Of a stretch of 10,032 nucleotides of DNA, positions 1 to 5,409 are shown piece by piece. The notes under the pieces were generated by a model, which ran no database searches, was not told the DNA's origin, and saw nothing but the letters and a program-made list of their open reading frames with translations. Origin of the DNA: Bacteroidales bacterium UBA1253 (lineage in GTDB: Bacteria > Bacteroidota > Bacteroidia > Bacteroidales > Paludibacteraceae); the NCBI GenBank assembly GCA_002308815.1, contig DBVX01000041.1:20497-30528 (forward strand), in the 5' to 3' direction. Position 1 is the first letter of the stretch. Every line of letters starts with the position of its first letter. Position numbers and translations under genes: made by a program.

Positions 1-1065
1 GTGCGCGCGTTGGGACACAAAGCCGGACTGCTCTCGACGGTGGTCAATTATATCGAAGACGAAGCGGTTCCTGCGACCCACACAACACCGGACGCGATTG
101 AGTTGAACGGGTTATTGCGGAGGATGGTGGATGCGGGTTGCGAATATGCGTTCATGGAGGTCAGCAGTCATGCTATCGCGCAGGAACGTATCGCGGGATT
201 GGATTTCGACGGGGCGCTGTTCACCAACCTCACGCGTGATCATATCGACTACCACAAGACCTTCGATAACTACCGCGACACGAAGAAACGGTTGTTCGAT
301 TCACTGAAGAAGGACGCTTTCGCCCTCACCAATAAGGACGACAAGAACGGTATGGTGATGGTGCAGAACACCAAGGCGAAGGTCTATACCTACTCCACCC
401 GCTCGCTCGCCGACTACAAAGGTGTCATTCTGGAAGAGGGACTGGACGGTATGCTGCTGCTGATCAACAACAAGGAGGTGATGGCGCGGTTGGTGGGACG
501 CTTCAACCTGCAGAACCTGCTCTGTATATACGGCGCGGCGGTGTGTCTCGGCTTTGACCCTGACGAGACGTTGCGTGTCCTGTCGCTGCTGCAGCCTGTC
601 AACGGCCGCTTTGAGGCAATCCACAGTGCGAAGGGCTGGACGGCGGTGGTCGATTATGCGCATACGCCGGATGCGGTGGACAACGTGATACGCACCATCA
701 ACGAGATACGCAAGGGACGGCTCATCACGGTGGTGGGCTGCGGCGGCAACCGCGACAAGGGCAAACGTCCGCAGATGGCGAAGATAGCCAAGCAGGGCAG
801 CGACCAGCTCATCCTTACCAGCGACAATCCGCGTGATGAAGACCCGCTCGACATACTGAAAGATATGGCGGCAGGACTGACCGAGGACGAACTCCGTCAG
901 ACCCTGATTATTGAAGACCGCGCGGCAGCTATTCAGACGGCTTGTACGTTGGCAGGCGATAAGGATGTGATTCTCATCGCGGGCAAGGGGCACGAGGATT
1001 ATCAAATCATACGGGGTGTCAAGCACCATTTCGACGACCACGAAGAAGTGAAGAAATACATCTAA
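1..1065 (+). CDS. murE: UDP-MurNAc-L-Ala-D-Glu:meso-diaminopimelate ligase MurE, 5'-truncated by the window edge
   Basis: This cytoplasmic ATP-dependent ligase adds meso-diaminopimelate to UDP-MurNAc-L-Ala-D-Glu in peptidoglycan precursor synthesis. The visible 354 codons hold the central and C-terminal Mur-ligase domains: TTPD (28-31), EVSSHAI (53-59), LTRDHIDYH (77-85), the probable carbamylated Lys95, GRFNLQNLL (166-174), YAHTPDA (219-225), a [14 protein letters not shown] block (246-259) and GKGHEDYQ (328-335). The DNPR motif at 275-278 is the family's signature for meso-DAP rather than lysine. Full MurE is about 480-490 residues, so roughly 120-130 N-terminal residues, including the ATP P-loop, lie upstream. 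The GTG at base 1 is an internal codon, not a start. The stop is at 1063-1065, and a RhuM-family gene starts one base later where mraY would be expected. Confidence 0.97.
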   Translation: MRALGHKAGLLSTVVNYIEDEAVPATHTTPDAIELNGLLRRMVDAGCEYAFMEVSSHAIAQERIAGLDFDGALFTNLTRDHIDYHKTFDNYRDTKKRLFDSLKKDAFALTNKDDKNGMVMVQNTKAKVYTYSTRSLADYKGVILEEGLDGMLLLINNKEVMARLVGRFNLQNLLCIYGAAVCLGFDPDETLRVLSLLQPVNGRFEAIHSAKGWTAVVDYAHTPDAVDNVIRTINEIRKGRLITVVGCGGNRDKGKRPQMAKIAKQGSDQLILTSDNPRDEDPLDILKDMAAGLTEDELRQTLIIEDRAAAIQTACTLAGDKDVILIAGKGHEDYQIIRGVKHHFDDHEEVKKYI

Positions 1066-1066
1066 T

Positions 1067-1600
1067 ATGCTTTCGGTTGACAGACAAATAGCATTCCTGC
1101 TGTATGATACACCTGACAACACCGCTCAGGTGCAGGTAGTGGTGCGTGACGAGACTATCTGGATGACACAGAAAGCGATGGCGACATTGTTCGATTGCTC
1201 TCCGGATAATATCAGTCTGCATCTCCGTAATATATATGAAAGCGGAGAATTGGGCTTTGAGGCAACTGCCGAGAAAATCTCGGTAGTTCAACAAGAAGGC
1301 ACCCGTCAGGTCACAAGAGCTACCCAGTTCTACAACCTTGACGCCATTATCTCTGTCGGCTACCGTGTCAATTCCGCGCGGGCTACCCGTTTCCGCCAGT
1401 GGGCGACCAGGATTCTGAACGAGTTCCTGTCTTTCCGCCGCTACAACATCCTGCCTGACAAGGGCCGTATCTCCAAGGCGCAAGCAGACACCAAAGCCGA
1501 AGCCGAGTACGACATCTTCAACCGCACGCAGCCCATCATCTCCGACTTCGACAAAGAAGTAAAACGAATGATAGAGGAAAACAAAGAAGAGAACCTATAA
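1067..1600 (+). CDS. RhuM-family protein, internally deleted (177 aa)
   Basis: The family is named after RhuM of Salmonella pathogenicity island 3; its biochemical role is unknown. Residues 1-116 match the usual N-terminal part: a short beta region, then WMTQKAMATLF and NISLHLRNIYESGEL (about 32-62), which resemble a helix-turn-helix, then FYNLDAIISVGYRVNS (88-103) and FRQWAT (109-114). In full-length members (about 330 aa) this is followed by a central domain of roughly 140-160 residues. Here residue 117 onward (LNEFLSFRRYNILPDKG, then ISDFDKEVKRM) instead resembles the extreme C-terminus of the family. I infer an in-frame internal deletion near base 1412-1425; the comparison is from memory. 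The start codon is one base after the murE stop, implying coupled translation. Base composition is near that of the flanking genes. Confidence 0.8.
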   Translation: MLSVDRQIAFLLYDTPDNTAQVQVVVRDETIWMTQKAMATLFDCSPDNISLHLRNIYESGELGFEATAEKISVVQQEGTRQVTRATQFYNLDAIISVGYRVNSARATRFRQWATRILNEFLSFRRYNILPDKGRISKAQADTKAEAEYDIFNRTQPIISDFDKEVKRMIEENKEENL

Positions 1601-1666
1601 AAAACGACACCCGATAGTTTGACTTGCTCGTGAAAATGAAAATGGCAGCGTAGAAAGGACTTTGAT
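1601..1666. other. Intergenic gap before the Cys4 small-protein gene
   Basis: These 66 bases follow the RhuM stop. No convincing Bacteroidetes -7 element (TAnnTTTG) with a properly spaced -33 element is seen. An AAGGA at 1655-1659, seven bases before the ATG at 1667, could act as a weak ribosome binding site. No hairpin terminator is evident. The drop in G+C starts about here, so this may be the left edge of the AT-rich insert. Confidence 0.4.
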
Positions 1667-1981
1667 ATGAAAGAACTAACAAACAAAGACATTTACGATT
1701 TCCTGCAAAAGGAGATTGCAGAACATCCAGAAATCCCCAATCAATTAAGATGCACCCTTACTGAAAAAGAGAATGATCAGAAATTTTGGGAAGAATTGAA
1801 CGAGTATTTAGATTGTTTCCGCATTTGCGATACCTGTCATAAACCAATGATTGAAGGGTACTATATGGATGGCACACACTATTGCTCGGAAGCATGTTTG
1901 TATAAGGATTATACAGAACAAGAGGTTAAAGAATTTTGTACGGTAGATAACGGTGAATACTACTATTCTAATTTGGTATGA
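1667..1981 (+). CDS. Small Cys4 (putative zinc-binding) protein of unknown function
   Basis: This is a 104-residue acidic soluble protein with no signal peptide or membrane segment. Residues 1-50 look helical. They are followed by four cysteines at 54, 57, 73 and 77 (CxxC-x15-CxxxC, in ICDTCHKPM and HYCSEACLYKDYTE), a spacing typical of a small treble-clef or zinc-ribbon fold. The tail is acidic and tyrosine-rich. Similar short cysteine-motif proteins occur on mobile DNA of gut Bacteroidota and Firmicutes, as I recall, but I know of no assigned function. It lies 66 bases after the RhuM gene and 37 bases before the methyltransferase, in DNA of about 38% G+C, so it probably came in with the methyltransferase and nuclease genes. 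It could be a regulator or a DNA- or protein-binding accessory; nothing here decides that. Confidence 0.75.
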   Translation: MKELTNKDIYDFLQKEIAEHPEIPNQLRCTLTEKENDQKFWEELNEYLDCFRICDTCHKPMIEGYYMDGTHYCSEACLYKDYTEQEVKEFCTVDNGEYYYSNLV

Positions 1982-2018
1982 GAATTCAGTAACATTCAAA
2001 AAAACTAATTAAAAAGCA

Positions 2019-2807
2019 ATGAAAGCGAAACCATTTATCAAGTGGGTTGGCGGCAAAACGCAACTCATTGACCAACTTGAAGCCCTGCTTCCTGCTGACT
2101 TTGATACATGGGAGAACGTCACTTACATTGAGCCTTTTGTGGGCGGAGGAGCTATGCTCTTCTACATGTTGCAGACACACTCCAACATCAAATTAGCCAT
2201 TATCAACGACATCAATCCTGACCTCACCACCTGTTATAAGGTGGTACGGGATTATCCGTCAGCACTCATCAACTCTCTGAAAGACATTCAAAAAGAGTAT
2301 TATTTGTGCAAAGACTGGGATGCTCGCAAGGCCCTTTTTATGAAAATGCGTGACGAGTTTAACACAAAGCCATTAGATCCAATCCGTAACACGACATTAT
2401 TCTTTTTCCTCAACCGCACCTGCTTTAACGGCTTATATCGTGTAAATAAGGCAGGACTTTTTAATGTGCCGTTTGGTCGTTACGAAACACCTACTATCTG
2501 CGACCCTGTAACCATTTACGCTGACAGCGAATCGTTGCAGAATGTGGAAATACTGACAGGCGATTACCAACAGACACTCACAAGGGCACAAGGTAACACG
2601 TTGTTTTATTTTGACCCTCCTTACCGCCCATTGAGCAATACGAGCAGTTTTAATGACTACGCGAAAGAAGCGTTCAACGACCTTGCACAGCAGCGACTTA
2701 AAGCCTTTTGCGACCAAGTGCAAGAGGCTGGGTATATGTTTATGTTGCACTATCTCACTTGTGATAAGAATAAAAGGATTAAGGATTTATTCATTTGTAA
2801 ATTCTAA
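2019..2807 (+). CDS. D12-class (Dam/DpnM-like) adenine-N6 DNA methyltransferase, C-terminus missing
   Basis: This S-adenosylmethionine-dependent enzyme family methylates adenine in DNA. Visible motifs in alpha-group order are motif X (KPFIKWVGGKTQL, 4-16), motif I (EPFVGGGA, 38-45), IND (62-64) for the cofactor ribose, the recognition-region block FLNRTCFNGLYRVNK and FNVPFGRY (130-155), and catalytic DPPY (199-202). The NGLYRVN/FNVPFG block resembles GATC-specific Dam and DpnM enzymes, so GATC is a reasonable but unproven target. The normal family ending (an SNSD-like motif VI, then a final motif with an xNxxKRGxxxE pattern) is absent. After FML at 241-243 the sequence changes to a lysine-rich, unrelated 19-residue tail. 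About 35-45 residues are probably lost, so activity is doubtful. The ATG at 2019 fits motif X exactly. The nuclease-like gene starts three bases after the stop. Confidence 0.88.
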   Translation: MKAKPFIKWVGGKTQLIDQLEALLPADFDTWENVTYIEPFVGGGAMLFYMLQTHSNIKLAIINDINPDLTTCYKVVRDYPSALINSLKDIQKEYYLCKDWDARKALFMKMRDEFNTKPLDPIRNTTLFFFLNRTCFNGLYRVNKAGLFNVPFGRYETPTICDPVTIYADSESLQNVEILTGDYQQTLTRAQGNTLFYFDPPYRPLSNTSSFNDYAKEAFNDLAQQRLKAFCDQVQEAGYMFMLHYLTCDKNKRIKDLFICKF

Positions 2808-2810
2808 ACA

Positions 2811-3530
2811 ATGAAAAAGATAAACCAAGCAGACCAAGTAATTGAAGCTATGCGCAAAGAAGGTGGCTATGCGACTTTGCGCAGACTAAATGAAATAATT
2901 GATTTCTCAAGTTGGGCAACCAAAACGCCTGAAGCAACAGTGCGCCGTATAGTTCAGCAAACAGATGGCATTTTCAAAATTCAGCCCGGCTTATGGGCAT
3001 TAGAGGAAATGCGAGACGAAGTCCTTAAAAAGTTTGACTTAAAAGTTGGCGATAAGACAAGTGAAGAACAATTCACTCATGGTTATTATCAAGGCATACT
3101 TGTGGAAATTGGAAAATTTCGTCACAAGAGGACTTATGTTCCAGCACAGGATAAAAACCGTAAATATATGGGGCAACTATTAAGCGAGGTGACAGATACC
3201 ACCGAATTGCCTCAATTTACTTATGATAACTTATTGCGAAAGGCTAAAACTATTGATGTAATTTGGTTTAATGAGCGAGAAATGCCATCTGCGTTTTATG
3301 AGGTGGAACATACTACAGACATAAAGAACTCCCTATCTAAATTCTATGAGTTACAAGATTTTTATGCAGACTTCTTTATTGTTGCTGATAAACAAAGGAA
3401 AGGGGAGTTTGAAGATAAATTGCATGTTTCTATGTTCCAGCAAATAGAAAAGCGAGTAACATTTTTAGAATATGACCGTGTAGTTGGTCAATTTGAAAGT
3501 CTTAAATTAGTAAATTCAACAACTTGGTAA
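2811..3530 (+). CDS. Winged-helix plus PD-(D/E)XK-like protein, putative restriction endonuclease
   Basis: This is a 239-residue soluble protein. Residues 1-66 look like a winged-helix domain: DQVIEAMRKEGGYATLRRLNE, then PEATVRRIVQ, then IFKIQPGLWAL, the last reading as a beta wing. The C-terminal half carries a nuclease-like core: GILVEIGK (95-102), a conserved-looking TIDVIWF (147-153) and SAFYEVEHTTDIKNSL (160-175), then YADFFIVAD (185-193). Asp149 with Glu164-x-Glu166 would form a D...ExE site, a variant of PD-(D/E)XK like that of BamHI. It starts three bases after the adenine methyltransferase, the usual arrangement of a type II restriction pair. I recognise the AFxEVEHTT pattern from nuclease-like hypothetical proteins but cannot name a characterised enzyme. 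The family assignment is inference; the reading frame is complete. Confidence 0.65.
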   Translation: MKKINQADQVIEAMRKEGGYATLRRLNEIIDFSSWATKTPEATVRRIVQQTDGIFKIQPGLWALEEMRDEVLKKFDLKVGDKTSEEQFTHGYYQGILVEIGKFRHKRTYVPAQDKNRKYMGQLLSEVTDTTELPQFTYDNLLRKAKTIDVIWFNEREMPSAFYEVEHTTDIKNSLSKFYELQDFYADFFIVADKQRKGEFEDKLHVSMFQQIEKRVTFLEYDRVVGQFESLKLVNSTTW

Positions 3531-3534
3531 GAGT

Positions 3535-3870
3535 ATGAATGAGTATATATTTTACACCAGTGAGGGTTATACTTATCCACCAAGAGAGGATATAGAAATC
3601 GAGAATTGCCAAGTATTAGGTCGCGCTAACGGTAAGAATGTACAGGAAGCACGAAACAATTTGGAAAAGGAGTGTAAATGGATAAAAGAGTGTGGATTTG
3701 ATATGGAAAAAGTTATCTCAAAACAAATACTTACTGATGAAAACAAACAAGATATTCAAGAAATTATTGAGTATTTGTGGAAAGACGAACAAAGACATTT
3801 TCAAGAATATGGCAGGCCAAAGGATCATATATATCACACACTCAAACGATTGAGGAAATTAGTCGGCTGA
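3535..3870 (+). CDS. Conserved-looking 111-aa protein of unknown function, companion of the methyltransferase-nuclease pair
   Basis: The protein is soluble, with no signal peptide or membrane segment. It begins with a beta-like, aromatic N-terminus (MNEYIFYTSEGYTYPP), followed by an IENCQVLGRANGKN segment and then helices rich in Glu and Lys. The C-terminal part (DIQEIIEYLWKDEQRHFQEY, about 73-92, and HIYHTLKRLRKL) looks helical. The start codon is four bases after the nuclease stop, so the two are almost certainly co-transcribed and possibly co-translated. Codon use and low G+C match the methyltransferase and nuclease genes. I recall similar short proteins on accessory DNA of gut Bacteroidota but know no function. 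It might be an accessory or control protein of the restriction-like module, or an unrelated passenger. Confidence 0.7.
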   Translation: MNEYIFYTSEGYTYPPREDIEIENCQVLGRANGKNVQEARNNLEKECKWIKECGFDMEKVISKQILTDENKQDIQEIIEYLWKDEQRHFQEYGRPKDHIYHTLKRLRKLVG

Positions 3871-3899
3871 TTTTGAAAATTGCTTCAAGAATACAAAGG

Positions 3900-4094
3900 A
3901 TGAAAGCGAAATGGGTGCATATAGTGGAAGAGTTGCGGGGAAGCATGGACGGCAGGCACTATGCGCGGCGGATACCCAGGAACGGGGAATACGGGGCGAT
4001 ATGCAGCAAGCCGGAACTGAGCAAGAAAACACGGAAAGCAAAAAGACGAAGAAACAAACAAGCAGACAAACAAAGACAAGACAAAGACAAATAA
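3900..4094 (+). CDS. Doubtful small basic ORF (64 aa) just upstream of mraY
   Basis: An open frame from the ATG at 3900 to the TAA at 4092-4094 encodes 64 residues. It starts MKAKWVHIVEELRGSMDGRH and then YARRIPRNGEYG, and ends in an extremely basic, low-complexity tail made only of Lys, Arg, Gln, Asp, Asn, Ala, Thr and Ser. The first 40 residues look protein-like, and the G+C of this stretch is closer to mraY than to the AT-rich cargo. It ends 12 bases before the mraY start. It may be a real small gene, the remnant of a longer one, or a chance frame in a leader. I recognise no family with confidence. A longer frame reaching back to 3777 overlaps the preceding gene and is less likely. Confidence 0.35.
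   Translation: MKAKWVHIVEELRGSMDGRHYARRIPRNGEYGAICSKPELSKKTRKAKRRRNKQADKQRQDKDK
4019..4091 (+). promoter_or_regulatory. T-free, A/G/C-only tract upstream of mraY
   Basis: These 73 consecutive bases contain no T on the + strand and include short quasi-repeats of the ACAAA and GACAA type, with ACAAAGACAA at 4069-4078 and again at 4081-4090. The transcript would contain no U here and so should fold very little. The tract lies 15 bases upstream of the mraY ATG. In Bacteroidota, which rarely use Shine-Dalgarno pairing, A-rich unstructured leaders favour initiation, so this may act as a translation enhancer for mraY. It also encodes the basic tail of the doubtful ORF ending at 4094. Confidence 0.4.
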
Positions 4095-4106
4095 ATCACA
4101 GATACT

Positions 4107-5378
4107 ATGCTGTACGAACTGTTCAATAATCTCGGAGCGTTTCCCGGAGCGCGGCTGATGACCTATATCTCGTTCCGGGCAATCATGGCTGGCGTAATCG
4201 GACTGGTGACCAGCCTCTGGTTCGGCAAACATTTCATCAATATGATGCGCCGAAGGAACATCACCGAAACGCAGCGTGACGAGAAACTCGACCCGTTCAA
4301 CGTCGGCAAGAAAGGCGTGCCGACCATGGGCGGACTGGTTATCCTCGCGGGCATACTGGTGGCGGCGCTGCTCTTCGGCAGACTGACCAACATCTATATG
4401 CTGCTGATGATCATCACGACAGTCATCCTCGGCGCATTGGGCTTCGCTGACGACTATATCAAGACGTTCAAGAAGAACAAGGACGGGCTGAACGGCTGGG
4501 TCAAGATTGCCGGACAGGTCATTCTCGGACTCATTGTCGGTCTGACCCTGCGCTACGCCCCTGCCGCCGTGATGAACGAGACGGTGACAACCCGCATCGA
4601 GAACAACACCACCTACGTCCAGAAGACACCCGATGTCAAGTCCACACGGACCACCATCCCCTTTGTCAAGGCGCACAACCTCAACTACGCGGATATGTTC
4701 ACGTGGCTCGGCGAGGAGAACAAGTACCGCGCGGGATGGATCTTCTTCGTGCTGCTGACCGTCCTTGTGGTGGCGGCGGTGAGCAACGGGGCTAACCTCA
4801 ACGACGGTATGGACGGCATGTGCGCGGGCAACTCCGCCATCATCGGTGTGGCGCTTATCGTTCTCGCGTATATCAGCGGCAACTACATCTTTGCCGACTA
4901 TTTAGACGTGATGTACATCCCCGGCAGCGAGGAACTGGTGGTGTTCCTCGGCGCTTTTGTGGGTGCGCTGGTCGGTTTCCTCTGGTGGAACGGATTCCCC
5001 GCGCAGGTCTTTATGGGCGACACGGGCAGTCTGACCATCGGCGGTATCATCGGCGTGGCGGCGGTCATTATGCACAAGGAGCTGCTGCTGCCCATCATCT
5101 GCGGCGTGTTCCTGATGGAGAGCGTGAGCGTGATTGTGCAGACACGGGTCTATAAGTTCTACAAGAAACGGGGGCAACACGTGAGGGTGTGGAAGCGCAC
5201 GCCGCTGCACGATCACTTCCGCACGTCCATCGAACAGGTCATCAAAGTCGATCCCACGTGCCAGATACGCCTGCGCGGGTCGAAGGAACTGCACCATGAG
5301 ACGAAGATCGTGCTGCGGTTCTGCATCGTGACGCTGTTGCTGGCGGCGTTTGCCTTACTGACGCTGAAGATAAGATAA
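4107..5378 (+). CDS. mraY: Phospho-MurNAc-pentapeptide transferase MraY
   Basis: This integral membrane enzyme transfers phospho-MurNAc-pentapeptide from UDP to undecaprenyl phosphate, making lipid I at the inner membrane. The 423 residues include about ten hydrophobic segments. Signature motifs are ETQR near 54-57, the Mg-binding ADDYIK (114-119), NGANLNDGMDG (227-237), MGDTGSLTIGG (303-313) and TPLHDHF (365-371). The protein is longer than the roughly 360 residues of E. coli MraY, mainly because of a polar stretch at about 152-198 (including KSTRTTIPF) that is typical of Bacteroidales. HDH in place of HHH in the last motif is also normal for that group. The start at 4107 fits the MLYELF beginning seen in relatives. 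murE is normally immediately upstream; here the accessory island intervenes. Codons TTA, CTA and TCA are nearly absent. Confidence 0.97.
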   Translation: MLYELFNNLGAFPGARLMTYISFRAIMAGVIGLVTSLWFGKHFINMMRRRNITETQRDEKLDPFNVGKKGVPTMGGLVILAGILVAALLFGRLTNIYMLLMIITTVILGALGFADDYIKTFKKNKDGLNGWVKIAGQVILGLIVGLTLRYAPAAVMNETVTTRIENNTTYVQKTPDVKSTRTTIPFVKAHNLNYADMFTWLGEENKYRAGWIFFVLLTVLVVAAVSNGANLNDGMDGMCAGNSAIIGVALIVLAYISGNYIFADYLDVMYIPGSEELVVFLGAFVGALVGFLWWNGFPAQVFMGDTGSLTIGGIIGVAAVIMHKELLLPIICGVFLMESVSVIVQTRVYKFYKKRGQHVRVWKRTPLHDHFRTSIEQVIKVDPTCQIRLRGSKELHHETKIVLRFCIVTLLLAAFALLTLKIR

Positions 5379-5395
5379 CATTCCGTTAATTCGAC

Positions 5396-5402
5396 AAGGA
5401 GG
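5396..5402 (+). promoter_or_regulatory. Strong Shine-Dalgarno sequence for murD
   Basis: AAGGAGG lies seven bases before the murD ATG at 5410, ideal spacing for pairing with the 3' end of 16S rRNA. It supports this start codon. None of the other cell-wall starts in the window has one: mraY, ftsW, murG and murC follow A-rich sequence or an adjacent stop codon, as is usual in Bacteroidota. Confidence 0.65.
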
Positions 5403-5409
5403 CAAGATT

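Larger units (their letters stand above)
1066..4106. other. Accessory-gene island inserted between murE and mraY
   Basis: In Bacteroidota murE is normally followed closely by mraY. Here about 3.04 kb separates them, all on the same strand: a RhuM-family gene, a Cys4 small protein, an adenine methyltransferase, a nuclease-like protein, a protein of unknown function and a doubtful basic ORF. The core from about 1601 to 3899 is AT-rich (sampled 60-base rows of 33-38% G+C) against about 50-68% in murE and mraY. The RhuM gene (about 52-53%) and the segment after 3900 are closer to the flanks. I see no recombinase, tRNA, clear target-site duplication or terminal inverted repeat, so the boundaries and the mechanism of entry are unresolved. 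The spacing suggests the genes are co-transcribed with the cell-wall operon. Confidence 0.75.

Noticed and set aside
1..3. GTG at the first base as the murE start codon
   Set aside because: The reading frame begins at the window edge and the protein lacks the N-terminal domain and P-loop, so this is an internal valine codon.
301..1122. 273-codon minus-strand frame opposite murE
   Set aside because: Same in-register shadow effect of codon bias; it ends at the first TCA codon of murE at 301-303.
1969..1975. TAATTTG before the methyltransferase gene as a -7 promoter element
   Set aside because: It is one base too short for TAnnTTTG, and no matching -33 element was found at the right distance.
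3777..3899. Extended start at 3777 for the small basic ORF
   Set aside because: It would overlap the preceding 111-residue gene by 94 bases in another frame; the ATG at 3900 avoids this and lies where the composition changes.
2019..3911. 12-base repeat ATGAAAGCGAAA at 2019-2030 and 3900-3911 as a possible insertion-site duplication
   Set aside because: A few identical 12-mers are expected by chance in 10 kb, both copies encode a common MKAK start, and the repeat does not flank the whole AT-rich block.
3885..4676. 263-codon minus-strand frame opposite the start of mraY
   Set aside because: It is in register with mraY codons, His/Asp-rich and low in recognisable motifs; a shadow of codon bias.
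5205..5225. MraY HDH in place of the classic HHH motif as a possible active-site defect
   Set aside because: TPxHDHF is, as I recall it, the normal form in Bacteroidales MraY, and all other catalytic motifs are intact.
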